Source: Cyanophora paradoxa (Eukaryota; Glaucocystophyceae; Cyanophorales; Cyanophoraceae). From it: a stretch of DNA of 64,000 bases. The notes below the pieces were generated by a model. The model made no database searches and was not told the origin of the DNA. It worked only from the letters and a program-made list of their open reading frames with translations. The DNA lies in assembly GCA_004431415.1 (NCBI GenBank), contig QPMI01000401.1, positions 248,001 through 312,000 of the forward strand, written 5' to 3'. Shown in pieces: positions 22,582 through 35,240 of this stretch (position 1 is its first letter; each line of letters starts with the position of its first letter). The position numbers and the translations under genes are program-made.

Positions 22582-25509
22582 ATGGGCTGCGGCTCGTCGT
22601 CTAGCGCCAGCGCCGCCGCGGGCCAGCCGACGAATGTGTACAATGCAGCGCCCCGGCCACAGCCCCCCGCAGGTGCGCCCTCCGTGCGGCCCACGCATTC
22701 GGGTTCTGATCACGCCAGATCCCTCTGCTTGCAGCTGCGCCGCCAAAGAAGGCGAGCGACGCCAGTCAGAATCCGCCCCCTGCAAAGCCGGCGTCCAAGC
22801 CGAAGCTGGAGTCTTCCTCCGGTGCATATACCTCCCTTACATCTGTGCCGGTGCACTCGCTCATTCGAAATTCGCCGCCGTAGACGGAAGGCAAAAGGAC
22901 ACACAGCAGGCCGCGCCACAGAATCCGAGTTCACAGCAGCAGAACGGGCAGTCCTCGAAACCTGCGGCTTCATCCTCGATATTAGTCATATACGCTACTC
23001 AGGTTTGCTCATCCGGGCCGCCGCCGGGCCGGTGCCCGGACCTCTCGTCCGCTCTAACGCCCGATTCAGTCTGGAAACTGCGAGCGGCTAGCTAGGCAGC
23101 TCGCGAAGAACGCAGCGAACCACAACTTCACTTCCAAAGTGATAGCGATCGACCAGCTGCAGAGCCCGGCCTCCCTCTGCTCGTGCGCGGTCGCGCGTGC
23201 CAGGGTCGCGGTCGCCGCTGAGCGCCGCACCGCCGCAGAGAGAAGCGGGTGGTCATTTTCATTACTTCCTCATACGGCGAGGGCGATCCGCCGGACATGG
23301 CGACTCACTTCTGGGCGTGGCTGACGTCCAACTCGCGGCCCAAGGGCTCCCTCAATGCGCTGCGCTTCGCGCTCTTCGGCTGCGGGCACAGCGTGTACGC
23401 CACGTATCAGAGCTTCCCTAAGAAGCTGTTTGCGGTCCGCGGATCCCTTCCCCTCCCTTTTCCCCGCCTCGCGCGCCGCTGAGCCGCCCGTGCGCAGCGC
23501 CTGCAGTCCCTGGGGGCCAACCCGGTCTGCCGGAGGGGCGAGGCGGACGTACCTAGCCTGGACAACGACTGGGACGAGTGGGAGAAGGGGCTCTGGCCGG
23601 CGATCAAGAAGCCGCCGTCGGTGTCGGCGCTGACGAGCCCGGCGGACTGGGAGCCGACCCCGTCGCCCAACAAGCCGACCTCGATGGCGTCCATGCCCTC
23701 GGCGCGGCCGTCGCCGCCGGCGGCGCACCAGCCGGGCCCGCCGCCGGGCCCGCCCTCGACGGAGGGCCCCTGGCGGCTGGTGCCGGTGGACGTGGCGCCG
23801 GTGGGGGACGCGGAGGACACGCGGGCGCTGCAGGCGTCGGCGCTCTCGCCGGGGGAGACGCTCGTGTGGGGCAAGGTGACGCAGAACCGCGAGCTACAGG
23901 CCTCGAGCTCGGACGAGAGCACGCGCCACGTCGAGTTCGAGCTTCCGGGGCCCACCGTCTACGAGGCCGGCTGGTACCTCGGCGTCGTCCCCGTGGTGCG
24001 CATACCTCCCCCCTCCTCGGGCCGTGAAGAAGAAGAAGAGGCCGGAATCCGACCGGGCGGCGCCGCCCGCTCCCGCGCAGACGCCGGCGAAGCTGGTGAA
24101 GCGGCTGGCGGAGCGCCTCGGGATCGCCCAGTCCCTGGACGAGGTCGTCCGCGTCGAGGGCGCCGGTGCGTCCGCGCCGGAGCGGGGGCGGGGGCCGGGC
24201 CCGGGCCGGCGATCGCCACCGCGGTGCTGAGCACCCGCCCCGCCCCGCAGACGTGCCGAAGGACCTGCACGGCGTGCCGAGGACGCGGCGAGCGCTCCTC
24301 ACGCGCGTTATCGACGCGACGAAGCCATGTGCGCCCCCCCTCCTCCTCCTCCTCCGGCCCCGCAGCCCGCCGCCGCCGCCGCGGGGGCCTGACGCGCGTG
24401 CGCAGCGCCGCAGAAGTTCCTGGGGGCGCTGGCGGCGACGGCGGGCGACGCGGGGGAGAAGGCGCGGCTGGAGCGGCTGGCGGGAGACGAGGGGGAGTAC
24501 AAGGCGTGGCTCGGCTCGGAGCGGCGGACGCCCATCGAGGTGCTGACCGAGTTCCCGTCGGCGCGCCCCGCGCTGGAGCTGCTCGTCGCGCACCTGCCGC
24601 GGCTGCGCCCCGCCCTCTACTCCATCGCCTCCTCCCACGCCCTCAAGCCCGACTCCATCGCCATCGCCGTCAAGGCGCGCCCGACCCGAGCCCGGCCCGC
24701 CCGCCCGCCCCCCGCCTCTGACCGCGCCCCGCGCCCCGCGCCCCGCGCAGGTCCTCCGGTACCAGACCCCCAGCGGCAAGCTCCAGGAGGGCGTCACGTC
24801 CGCTTTCCTCGCCCGCCTCGCCACGGTGCGAGCGCCGCCGCCGGCCCCTCCCCGAGCGAGCGAGCGCCCTGCCTCCGCCTGACACAGCGGTCGCGCCCCC
24901 GCAGAACGATTCGGTGCCGGTGTTCGTGCGCAAGTCGCGCTTCGTGGCGCCGACGGACCACAAGGTGCCCCTCGCCCTCGTCGCCACCGGCTCCGGCCTC
25001 GGTCCCTTCGTTGGCTTCCTCCAGGCCCGCCCCCGCCCGCCCTCCCGCCCCCGCCCCGCCGCCCCCGCCCGAGCCCCGCCCCGCAGGAGCGGTTCGTGGA
25101 GAAGAGCCACGGGAGCGAGGTGGGCCCGGCGCTGCTCGTCTTCGGGTGCCGCCGCGCGGACCAGGACTTCATCTACGAGGAGGAGCTGCGGGCCTTCGTG
25201 CAGGACGGGACGCTCACGCGCCTCGCCACCGCCTTCTCCCGCGAGGGTCCCGACAAGTTCTACGTCCAGCAGCGCCTCGCGGAGGAGGAGACGGCGCGCG
25301 AGCTCGCCGCGCTGCTCGCCCACAGGGGCGGCTCCTTCCTCGTCTGCGGCTCGGGCAAGGGCGGCATGCCCCGCGCCGTCCGCGAGGCCGTCGTCGGCGC
25401 CCTCGAGCGCTTCGGCGGCGAGGGCGGCGCCCCGATGGGGCGCGAGGCCGCCGAGGAGTACGTCAACGAGATGCGCGCCAGCAGCCGCTACCTCGAGGAC
25501 TGCTGGTGA
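22582..25509 (+). CDS. N-myristoylated NADPH-dependent diflavin reductase (cytochrome P450 reductase family)
   Basis: The ATG at 22582 gives MGCGSSSSASAAA, a strong N-myristoylation signal with a Cys3 palmitoylation candidate. A Ser/Gln/Pro-rich linker follows. The FMN domain starts SSILVIYATQ, then SGNCERLARQLAKNAANHN across the next splice, then VVIFITSSYGEGDPPDMA and FALFGCGHSVYATYQSF. The FAD-binding part includes WGKVTQNRELQ, RHVEFELPG and YEAGWYLGVVP (23860-24000). The NADPH-binding part has PLALVATGSGLGPFVGFLQ (24970-25030), LLVFGCRRADQDFIYEEEL, KFYVQQRL, FLVCGSGKGGM and a terminus YLEDCW typical of the family. It transfers electrons from NADPH via FAD and FMN to a haem or cobalamin partner. 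Ordinary P450 reductases have an N-terminal transmembrane anchor; here a lipid anchor is predicted instead. The exact acceptor is unknown. Confidence 0.88.
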
Positions 25510-25982
25510 TGGGGCGATCGACCCCGCGACCCCCCGGGGGTAGAGCGCGCAGGCGGGCTTAGTGAGCGGCGCGCCGGCCGCTTGCCCTCGTTGTTGTTGT
25601 TGAACGCTGAGAGTAGCCTGCGCCTAGTTTCGTTTCAAAAACACGCCAAACAGATTAGGAGCCTCCAGCAACGGAGGGGGGCGGGATCATTGCCGGCGCG
25701 GCCGCGGCGGTATTGAAAAAAAATGCTTCTTCCAATTAAGAATCACATTGAGACGAGGCTCAGCTAAAACTGCACAAGTATGCACTAGTACTATAGCTAT
25801 GGTGGCCTCCGGGACCTACTTACACGATGCGGAGCACCGAAGGCCTAGACCTGAAGGATCGAAATGCAGAAAAATGCATGACACGATTATAATACAGCCG
25901 AGGGGAGGTACCCTGCCTAAGCTAAGGAAAGATACGCGTCCTCTCTCTCTACCCTGGCCTTGTCCGGGCGCCTTTTGCGGCG
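25510..25982. other. Convergent intergenic region
   Basis: About 470 bases between the stops of the reductase and the VTT gene. It holds a GTTGTTGTTG run (25590-25600) and an AT-richer tract. No gene was seen. Confidence 0.4.
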
Positions 25983-27794
25983 TCAGTGGGCGACGGGCTC
26001 CTCGGTCTCGAGCTCGGGATCAGCCTCGTGAAGGGCGTCCCTGCGAGCGCGGCCCGGGGCGTGAGGGAGAGGCCCGGCGAAGCGGGGAGGGGGGGGCGAG
26101 GGGCCGGCGCACTTGGCGACGCGCGAGATGAGGGCGATGACTCCGACGGTGGCGGCGAGGCCGAGCCCGACGAGCAGCGGGTTTACCCCCCCGCTGCCCT
26201 CCTGGTCCACCCCGAGCGCCATCTTGCCCACCGAGCCCGTGTACACGTACGCGATCGTGCCCTGGAGCGCCCGCCGAATCAGGTGAGCCGGGGCGAGGGC
26301 GGCGCGGCGGAGGGAGGGGACGGGGGCGCACAGGGAGCATCCCGAGCCACGAGGCAAAGACGTAGGGCGTGAACTCGACGCTCGTCAGGCCGTACAGGTA
26401 GTTCGAGATGCTGCGCGCCCCGCGCGTCAGAACTGGGGGGGAGGGAGGGCGGCCGCGCGGCGGCGGGAGCGCCGCACCTGAACGGCAGGAGAGGGGAGAG
26501 GCGCAGGAGGGCCACGACTTTGAAGGACTCCTTCTTGATCGCATGGTCGATCGCTGAGGAGCGCGCGCGCGCGGCCGCGTACGTGTCAGCCGCAGGGCTC
26601 GGGGCGGGGCGAGGCGGGGCGGGACGAGTGCACCGAGGAACTGCTTGTACTTCTTCGCGATGGAGAAGACGTAGTCGCGCGCCAGGTAGCGCCCGATGAG
26701 GAAGGATAGCGACGCGGCGACCGTCGCGGCGACCTGCGGCCGCGTCGGCGGCGGCGAGCGGCGCGGCGGGGGTCTAGAGCGGGCTGCGGGGCGCCGCTGA
26801 CCGAGATCGTGGCGGTGCCGACCACCGGCCCGAAGAGAAAGCCGGCGGTGAGGGTGAAAGGGATGGCGGGGAGCGCCAGGATCTCGAGCACGACTGCCCA
26901 GGCCGAGCAGGTGGTCAGCAGGCGTGCGGAAGCGTCGCGGTTGGGTGGCAGGGATGCGGACGCACCGTACGCGGCTCCGTAGGCGGCCGGGCCCAGCGGG
27001 CCGAGCTGGTCGACGTACGAGGTCAGCTCGCTCAGATAGCTCTCGAGCTTGTCGGCGTTTTGAATGGCGACTGCGACCCAAGAGATTGGAGTCAGCGACC
27101 GGCGCGGCTGGTTCGAAGGACTCGGCACGCGCGCGCACGCGTAGCGGCGACGCCGAGGCCAGACGCAGCGAACAGAGCCAGACCGCCGGCGACGCGCTTG
27201 CCAAGATCAGGATTCTCTTTGCTCGAGCTTACATGTCCAGTGCTGTCAAGCGCCAGCCCGGGGACGCCCTCAGATATGTCGGCCAAGGCGGCGAGGCTCT
27301 CCGCTGTCTCTATGATGGGTGCCGGGGTCTTCGCCCGGACGTTCTCCCACTTGCTCTGTCGCATCGATATGTGTAAATAAGCGGTCTGAGCGAGACGCCG
27401 GCAGCAAGCGCACCGACGCAGGGGAATCTCCTTGATTCGGGAGCGGCTCGAATCCGGCGACAGGGCTCGACGATTGCGTACTATCCTGGACAGTGGCAGG
27501 TTCGGGTGCTTCCGCGCGCACGTACAGCATCCGCGGTGCGCGCTTCGGCCGCACAGGCCCGCGTGCACCCGCCGAAGCCACGAAGGTTCTCAGACCGTTG
27601 GGGGGCAGTGGCTGCACCCGCGACGTCGTAGGTCCTTGTAGATGCCAGCAAAGCGAGCCGACCGCCCCGGCGCAGGCGCCCGACAAACTTTTCGCTTCGG
27701 GGGCGTGGCAGGCGCGAGTCAAACCGCCAAGCCACGAAGAACCGGCTGAAGATCTCCGCACTGGCGCCGGCGCAAGGAAGGCGGCGCTTGGCAT
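25983..27794 (-). CDS. VTT (TVP38/TMEM64) family membrane protein, probably plastid-targeted
   Basis: The ATG at 27794 opens a long Ser/Ala/Arg-rich, acid-poor leader (MPSAAFLAPAPVRRSS), ending near LYVRAEAPEP, which looks like a plastid transit peptide. After splicing come SKWENVRAKTPAPIIETAES, a hydrophobic segment RVAGGLALFAASGLGVAAT, then AIQNADKLESYLSELTSY. The VTT core is VVLEILALPAIPFTLTAG, FLFGPVVGTATIS, LSFLIGRYLARDYVFS, LLRLSPLLPF and ASWLGMLPGTIAYVYTGS, followed by a final helix and the tail ETEEPVAH. The proline-rich LRxSPxxPF motif and the GxxPGTxxYVYxGS motif are family hallmarks. Members are scramblase-like or lipid-homeostasis membrane proteins; the exact activity here is inferred. 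An in-frame upstream ATG at 27989 overlaps the divergent uL13m gene and is less likely. Confidence 0.85.
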
Positions 27795-27885
27795 CTCGAC
27801 GTCGATTCGCCTGTGTACCCGGCAAACTCGGACCCCCCCGCTCTTGGGTAGTTCGCCGCACGGCAGAGATCGATACGCCAGCGCG

Positions 27886-28865
27886 ATGGCGGGGCAAGTG
27901 AGGGTCAGCAGGCTCCTGCGCGCTCGAGTCCGTCGCTTCTGACGGCCGCCGCAGAGGCACGTAATCAACGAGCTGGCGTCGCAGAACATGCTGCGAAAGT
28001 GGCATCTCGTGGATGCCCGTGACCAGGTGCGCCGCCCGGGAGCGCGGCGTGTGCCGCCTCGCCGCTGCGACGCCTGTGACCCCCGCCGCGCAGATCCTCG
28101 GGCGGCTGTCGTCGCAGATCGCGCGGCTGCTAATGGGCAAATGGAAGCCGATATACGATCCGTCGGCGGACTGCGGGGACTTCGTCGTCGTGACGAACGC
28201 GCGGCACATCGCTCTCACAGGGAACAAGCTGAACGGGAGGCCAAACGGCAAGATCTACTACAAGCACTCTGGCTATCCTGGAGGCCTGAAGGAGGTGCGG
28301 GCCCCGGCGCCTGTGCGCGGCGCGCGGGTTGTGACATGCCGCACCGAAAGACTCCGGCCAAGACGATGCTCGAGCGGAAGCCGGAGGAGCTCATTCGCAT
28401 CGCCGTGCACACAATGCTCCCACGGAATAGGCTTCGGAATAGGTGGGAGGAGCGGCTGCGGATCTTCCCGGATGCCAACCACGAGCACACGGTCAGAACA
28501 GCCCGGCCCGGCCCCCGCCCGCGCGTGCGCTTTGCCCTCTGACCTCCCCTCAGGCGCAGCGGCCGCAGCCGATCGTGTTCCCAGCTGCAAACCTCGATCG
28601 GGGGCGCTCGACGTGCGTCGCTCTATCCGCCCTCTCGCGTGGCGGCCCCCCGCCCCCAGACCTCCCTGACATAAGCCGTAGACCGGAGCTCATGGAACAG
28701 GTCTATGGCGAGGAAGGAGTCATCGAGGTGGAGGCCGGAGAGAACACCGAGTTCATCGAGATGTCGGAAGAGCAGTGGGCCGCGTGGACCACGCCCCCGA
28801 AGAAGGTCAGGTCGCTGGAGGAGGACCTCAAGGCTGCCGCTGCCGCTGCTGGCAAGAAGAAGTGA
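27886..28865 (+). CDS. Mitochondrial large-subunit ribosomal protein uL13m
   Basis: The core reads [62 protein letters not shown] and [20 protein letters not shown], with the last ending FPDANHEHT. This closely follows the mitochondrial uL13 family (SCGDHVVIMNT and MLPKN blocks in animals). The start at 27886 requires a very short 27-nt intron before [18 protein letters not shown]; otherwise translation starts at the ATG at 27988. A C-terminal extension ([19 protein letters not shown], then a Lys-rich end) is acidic. It lies about 90 bp from the divergent VTT start. Confidence 0.87.
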
Positions 28866-29217
28866 TTCGAGATCGCTGTGTAGAATGGCATGATTACTTT
28901 GAAGGACAGGCGGCGCGGGGCGCTAGCGGGGTGCCAGCGCTGCGGCGCGGAACTTTGAAAGCTAGTTATCTCATCTGAAGCACTGAGCGTTCTAAGCGAG
29001 ACTGCGGGTGTGCAGCTTGCTAGTGCTGCAGTTCAGGCGGGGGCCGCGTAGCTACGTCCGCGGCGTCCAGTTGGTTGTAGCGGCGCCGCCGCCGCGGCGG
29101 CCGCGGTGGGTACCAGTGGTCTGGGTAGCCAGCACACGAACGCGAGCGACAAAAGCGACGCCGTAATCTCACACTCGAATCGCACGATCACTACAGCGCG
29201 TGCGGCGCGCTCGCAGC
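28866..29217. other. Intergenic, uL13m to KIF-binding protein
   Basis: 352 bases between two same-strand genes. It holds a GCCGCCGCCGCGGCGGCC tract (29080-29100). No coding, tRNA or other RNA gene was recognised. Confidence 0.4.
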
Positions 29218-31904
29218 ATGGGGGACGTCGACACAGTTCGACATGAGTTTGAGAAGCGCACGGCGGAAGCGGCGCGCCTCTCTTCCCTCCAGGCGCCGAA
29301 GGAGACGCCTTATTGCCACAAGTACGAGGGGCGCGCCGAGCTGGTGCGGGAGCCGCGCGCCGCGACTGCGCCGAGCGCGCGCCAACCTCGGGCAGGAAAC
29401 ACTGCGCGCCCGCCTGCAGGCCTTCCCGGACGTCCCCGCATGCGTACAGGCGCGTTTATGCTCTTGCATCTTGTATCAGCATGAATTCACGCTGCTGGGC
29501 AGGCGCTAGGCATTGTCGACTACCATCTCGGGATCAATTTTCTAGACACCGAGGAGCTCGCATCCGGCGAAGCCAGCCTCACGGCTGCGCTAAAGATTCT
29601 GGATCCGACGCCGGATTCGGACGGTGGCGAGGCGCCTTCTGCTGCCTCCGAGGCGAACGACGCGACATCTTGGGTCAAGATCGAGTACAGGGCACGCTAC
29701 CTCGTCGACCTGTACAATCGGCTTGGCGTCCTTTGGAATGACCGCGGAGAGTACTCGAAGGCGGATGAGTTCCTGCAGAAGGCCCTCGATGCGTACAGGC
29801 GCAAGAAGCCCAGCTTACCGACTCCCAGGTCTGTGTGCCCTCTCCTTGCCTCGCTTCCACGGACCTTCTTTGATCATACGGCCACAGCGCATCTACGGAG
29901 GCGTCCTCTGAGAACGCGAAACGCACCATTGAGGACGAGCACACAATGTCCTACTATTACCTTGCACAGGTCCAGTGCACTTTCCTTTGCTTGTAGCATT
30001 ACATACTGACTTTGGATTGCAGGTTGCGGCTAATCTCAAAAAGCCCAAAGCGGTATCTATATTATGGGACCTTGGATTGACCCAGCTTGACGATTTGTGA
30101 CCCTGCAGTCTGCAAAGTACTGTGCCATCACATTGAAACGACAGCTGGAGTCGGGCTCCTTTGACCATCAGGTGTGCTTCCGGTTATAATGAATTATTGC
30201 AAAACCTAGCTCATGATTCATGCAGGACTGGGCCCTGAACTGTGTGAACCTTTCAGCATATCATCGTGCTGTTGGGCACTTCGGGTGAGCAGACTTGTTG
30301 GATCAATTTCAATCTAAACATGAAAAACGAGTGATCCTTTCTCAGCACCGCAGAGCGCTGCCTGCATGCTGCTGCTTCAATAAAAAATGATACAGATGGC
30401 GAGTATGGTGGCAGGCTAGCATTGGGGTTTGCATCCTGTTTCTTTTTTTTTCTTGCCCCCAGTTAGCTCACATGCTGTCTTCAGATGGGGCAAGCTCCAC
30501 GTGGACAGGTTAAAAGTGCGTTTATAGTCTATCAAACATCTTAGGGAATTGAACCGTCCACAGGCCGCGTATGAAAAGCGAAAGGCAGCTGTTGAGGAGG
30601 CCAGCAACACAGGAATACCCGTCCAGCTTTCCTCTGCGGTATGGATGCCCTAATTTAGAAACTTAGAAGCTTTCATCATGCTCACTGTATGCAAACGAAG
30701 GACTCTGGGTCCGCTTCAAAGGAAGCCAATGACGAGGTGCATGAATTTTGCAATTTCTGTGTGCTTGCTGACATTATCCGTAGATTGAGTCTATATTCGC
30801 ATCCCTCAAGCTACCCAGTGCAACTTTAGATGCACCAATCAACTCCTACGAGGAGGTGATGCTATAATTGGTCGACCCATTGTCTCTCAATCCGATGATC
30901 CTGTTTTAGGCCCGTGAAGTGTTCAAGCCTGGGCAAGACTGGCTTGAAAAGGCGAAGATGTTCTTCGTCCTTGATGGCTACGTCACGGATCACTGCAACA
31001 TTCTTTGGGTATGTGCAGATGCATAGAAAAGTTTCCGTGCCGACTCAAAGACAAGGGCTGCAGGACCAATCACAGCTGTACAAGTACCTCGCCACCTTCG
31101 AGATGGACGCCAGCAGAGCCCTGTGCGGAGTTCGCCCTGAATGATTGCTACAGTTGAAAGTAATGCATCTTCCACAGGATCATGACGAAGCGAAGGGCAG
31201 CTCTCCTGGAGCCTATCATCGATGCAATCAACCCGAAGGCCTATGATGAAATCTGGAAGGATTATACGATGGAGCTTGCAGAGATCTGGCGCGAGGCAAT
31301 GGATGCAAAGATTTATGCAACTTTTGAAGTTGAAGAGGACTACAACCCGCGAAAGGACGCGTCTGCAATGAAAAAAATTACAGAATGGTTTGCAAGAAGT
31401 GGTCTTCTAAAAATTACGCTAATGTTCTCCCAGGGGCAAGGCAGGCCTGAAGTACTATGCTTTGTTCCTGAAAAGCTTCGAGACATCAGAAGGAGTCTTC
31501 CCTGATCCGCCGCCATCAAACTACGAATACCTTGTTCTGACTGCCCACTTCTGCTCAGCAAGAATGTAAGATGTTTCGGGGTGCTTGTGATGCGTGATTG
31601 CTGCTGATGGCATTCCACAGTTGGACTAGGCTTTGCCCCCCTGCCTCTCCATCTCTGCGGGAGGAGATTATCGAGAACATGAAGAAGGGATTGAAAGAAT
31701 ACGAGTGGTGTGTCAACTACTGCAACAAGCACAACCCTTCGTGTTTCAAGGTGCTCGCTTTGTATGCAGAGCCACAAATGAATGACACTGACAACCAGCA
31801 ATTACCAGGCCGAAGCGGAACTTGCCAAGCAGATGCTGCAGGTTGTTCCCTTGCGCATCACAGGCATCGCAACCGGTGCCCTGAACTACAAGCCACTTGC
31901 ATAG
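29218..31904 (+). CDS. KIFBP: KIF-binding protein homologue (KBP, TPR-like)
   Basis: The ATG at 29218 gives MGDVDTVRHEFEKRTAEAA. Exons then spell the family in order: YHLGINFLDTEELASGEASL, YNRLGVLWNDRGEYSKADEF, TMSYYYLAQVAANLKKP, AKYCAITLKRQLESGSFDHQ, DWALNCVNLSAYHRAVGHF, EEAREVFKPGQDWLEKAK, FFVLDGYVTDHCNILWDQS, QLYKYLATFEMD, MTKRRAALLEPIIDAINPKA and YEWCVNYCNKHNP, ending ELAKQMLQVVPL with the stop at 31902. These align with the animal KIF1-binding protein, including the signature DGYVTDH block. In animals it binds and inhibits kinesin motor domains; the same is inferred here and would suggest a kinesin or ciliary role. Introns are AT-richer and use ordinary GT-AG ends, unlike the GTGCG introns elsewhere. 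Confidence 0.9.
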
Positions 31905-32036
31905 GCTGTCTACCTTGTTCGCTTGCTGCCGTGCAGCAGTTAGAATTCTAGCTATAGAGTTCTAGAATAATTATGTATGATTTCACAACAGCATTGCATA
32001 GTGTGAAGCACAAATCTGCGGGCGCTATCTGTGTGC

Positions 32037-35000
32037 CTACTTGTGATAAGAGTCCCTAAGTGTGCAGATCCGGTTGAAGACAAGGTTGCCAGGCTTCGAG
32101 TCAGGGTCCACAACGAAGTAGCCCTGGCGCTCAAACTGGAACCGCTCGGCCTCACGGGCTCCTGCAAAAAGATAAGCTTTGCAAGAGAATCTAGGAAAGT
32201 ACAGCTCACCTGCAAGGAATGGGTCGAGATAGGCACGAGTGACAACGAGCGAGTTGGGGTTCAGCGCTGTCAACCAGTTCGGATGGCTGGCAGGGTCCTC
32301 AACAGAGAACAGGGTGTCGTACAGCCGGACCTCAGCCTTAGCAGGTGCCTGGAAAACAGTGAGCTGAACAGCAAATAGAGACAGCACACAGGTGTTCACC
32401 TGGCCGGGTGCAGACTCTGAAACCCAGTGCAGGACACCTTTGGGCTTGCGTGCCTTCGAGAAGTCTGCCTCGCAGAGCAGCTCCACAACTTCGCCAGTTG
32501 CACTCTTCTTCACATCCTTGCAGGTGATATTGATTGCATAACGGAGCATGACCTCCTTGTTTGGTGCGAGGCCAAAATAGTCCTGGGTCGCAAGTCAGGA
32601 CGAAGCAAATCTGACCAATGTTTTAAAAGGACAAACCTTTGAGTCCTCGAGCCGGAAATCAGTTTGCTCGATGTAGACAGTTCCCGTCATTGCGACAGTG
32701 TGGGTGCCACGCTCGGGGTACTTGGGGTGGTTTGCGATCTGGATTTGCTCAACCTGCATCCCAATTGAGAAAGAGAACAGACAGAAATGTGGACTAAAGA
32801 GATCCGGACCTTGCCCTGGGGCCAGTTGGTAATAGTGACCTTCAATGGCGCCAGAACGGCCATAGCGCGGCTGCACTGCTCATCACACTCATCCCGAACA
32901 ACCCCCTCAAGCGTCTGAGTGTCTGTTAGAAATTGCAGGCAACGCAGGATCTGCATAGCGATGCACACCCTGTAAGAGATGAACTGATCGCTGCGAGAAA
33001 CGCCGACCATGTCACAGAACTTGTTTAGCGCAGATGCAGTGTAGCCCCTCCTCCGAAGTCCCTTGATCGTCAGGAGCCGAGGGTCATCCCAGCCTGTCAC
33101 GTGCTTCTCGTTCACGAGCTGGAGCAGCTTGCGCTTCGAAACAACATTGTGTGAAAGGTTCAGCCGGTTGTACTCCCACACGTGTGGCCTGTAAAGGTCC
33201 AGCGCTTCAAGCAACCAGTAGTATGTGTCACGACGAATCTGCATTCGTTGCACTTAGAGAAGAAAGCTCCCACGGAAAGAGCAAGGGCGGACCTCAAACT
33301 CGAGTGTGCACAGCGAGTGTGTGATGTTCTCCAGCGAGTCCACAAGGCAATGTGTGTAGTCATAGGAAGGATAGATGCACCACTTGTCACCAGAGTGAGG
33401 GTGTGGGCAGAGCTTCACACGGTACGCCACCAGATCACGCATGCCTGCAGCGCGGATGAGAGAGAGAAGACGTGACACGACACCAAGCATTGGATGCGCA
33501 CAGGGGTTGGGGTGAGTCATGTCGCCCTTCATGCGGAGGGTGACCTGCCCCTCGCCGAACTTGCCCTTGCGCATATCCTCGAAAAGCTTGAGGTTCTCCT
33601 CGACAGAGCGATCGCGCCACGGGCTGTTCATCTTTTTATCTGCAAGAGGACTTCAGACCAGAAAGTACCCAAGCAGAAGAGAGCGGACCGCGATAGGAGG
33701 ACATCTCCTCGGGCGTCTGGTGGTCAACGTAGGCCTTGCCGCGCTTGATGAGCTCGACGGCCAGGTCGTAGAGTTCTCCGAAGTAGTCAGACGAGTACGT
33801 GACCTTGGCCGGCTTCCAGCCCATCCAGTGCACGTCCTGTGCGAGCTCGCCATGAGGCCAGCGCCAATCTCTTGCACTGCGCGGCATGCACCTCGAGAAT
33901 GCTCTCGATGTACTCCTTCTTCTCCGCCTCGGGGTTGGTATCGTCGAAGCGCATGATGCAGTCACCACCGGCCTCAGCCGCGTACCCGAAGTCCACCCAC
34001 ATCGCCTTGGCGTGGCCAAGGTGGAGGTGGCCCTGCAAAAAAAGTGGAGGGTAAGAAGAAAGAGGAAGAAGCCTCGGATCAGGCCCAGCGCACATTCGGC
34101 TCGGGCGGGAAGCGGGAAACCACGCGGCCGCCCGTCGCCTTCCGGTGCTTCTCGAGCAGCTCCGGCGTGTTCTTCGCCGCATCGAGCTCGCGGGCGGCAA
34201 AATCCCACTTCTCCTTCTTCGGCGCCGGCGCCGCCTCCTTCTCAGCAGTAGGCGCCGCCTCCTTCTTCTCGGCGGGCTTCTTTTTCACCTGCGAACGCGC
34301 AGTCGGCGCCGAGCGAAGCACGCGAGCGCGCCGTAGCAGGATACCTTCGGCTTCTCTGCCAGATCATCCTCCGTCTTGGGCCCGAGCAGGGCAGCGACCT
34401 GGGCGTCAATCTCGTTCTTCACGGCGCCTCCCTCCGCCCACTTGAGCCGCTCGTTCGCGCCCTTCAGCAGCAGACCGACAGGGAACCTGTAGCGGTCCTC
34501 TAGGAGCTTTTCTTTGTTTGCTTCGATGACCGCCTTGACAGCCGAAGCAATTTGGTCGGGCGTGATGACAACACCTGCCGCTTGCTTGAGCGCGACCGTG
34601 CGCGCGGGCCACGGCACAAGAGCACGGCATCGCCAGGAAGCGCAATGAGCACGCACCGACGCCGGTGCTAGCCTCGAAGCTTGCGATGTCGAGGTCCGCG
34701 TTGCCAGTCGCCTTCAGGAACTCGATCGCGGCATCGAACTGGGGCGATATGCGGATCTTGCCAGTCGCAATGTACTGCGCAAGTGTGCGCCGGTGTCGGA
34801 TTGCAGGCGCCGGGCACTTGGTGGAGAGCGCGTAGAGCAGCACGCCAGCCGCCTTGTCGCAGCCGCCGGAGACGCCGGCCTGCGCGCTCCGTAAGTCGGC
34901 GCCAACCGCCAGAGCGCTGCACAGCACCCGCACCTCGTCGATGACAGCCAGGAGCGCGGCGGTAACCTTCTCGTTCGCCGAGACCTGCTTGGCGGTCTTC

Positions 35001-35047
35001 TCGTCGAGCCCGATCCGCACGAAGGCGGCCGCAGCTGCTTCAGCCAT
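32037..35047 (-). CDS. QARS1: Glutaminyl-tRNA synthetase
   Basis: Class I aminoacyl-tRNA synthetase that charges tRNA-Gln. The ATG at 35047 gives [19 protein letters not shown], the start of the eukaryotic N-terminal non-specific RNA-binding region ([38 protein letters not shown]), followed by a Lys/Ala/Pro-rich hinge. The catalytic core carries RFPPEPN then [18 protein letters not shown] across a splice (HIGH motif), [37 protein letters not shown], then [19 protein letters not shown] (KMSKS equivalent) and [18 protein letters not shown]. The anticodon-binding beta-barrels include VLHWVSES and [11 protein letters not shown]. The protein ends [17 protein letters not shown], with the stop at 32037. 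It is compact, with about ten short introns. Confidence 0.93.
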
Positions 35048-35240
35048 AGCCGGCGCTTTGGAGTACCAAGCTAGGCCACTGGCGAGAGAGCTGCGGAGCC
35101 CGGGTACAGGTCCCGGCGACCGGAGGCGCCCTTGGGCCAGGCTAGACCACCAGCACCAGCGCTTCAGTATCGCCGCTCGGCACCTTCTAGTGTGTGCGCT
35201 AGCGAAGGTCGGCAGCGGCCGACATCGCCGCGGTTGGAAT

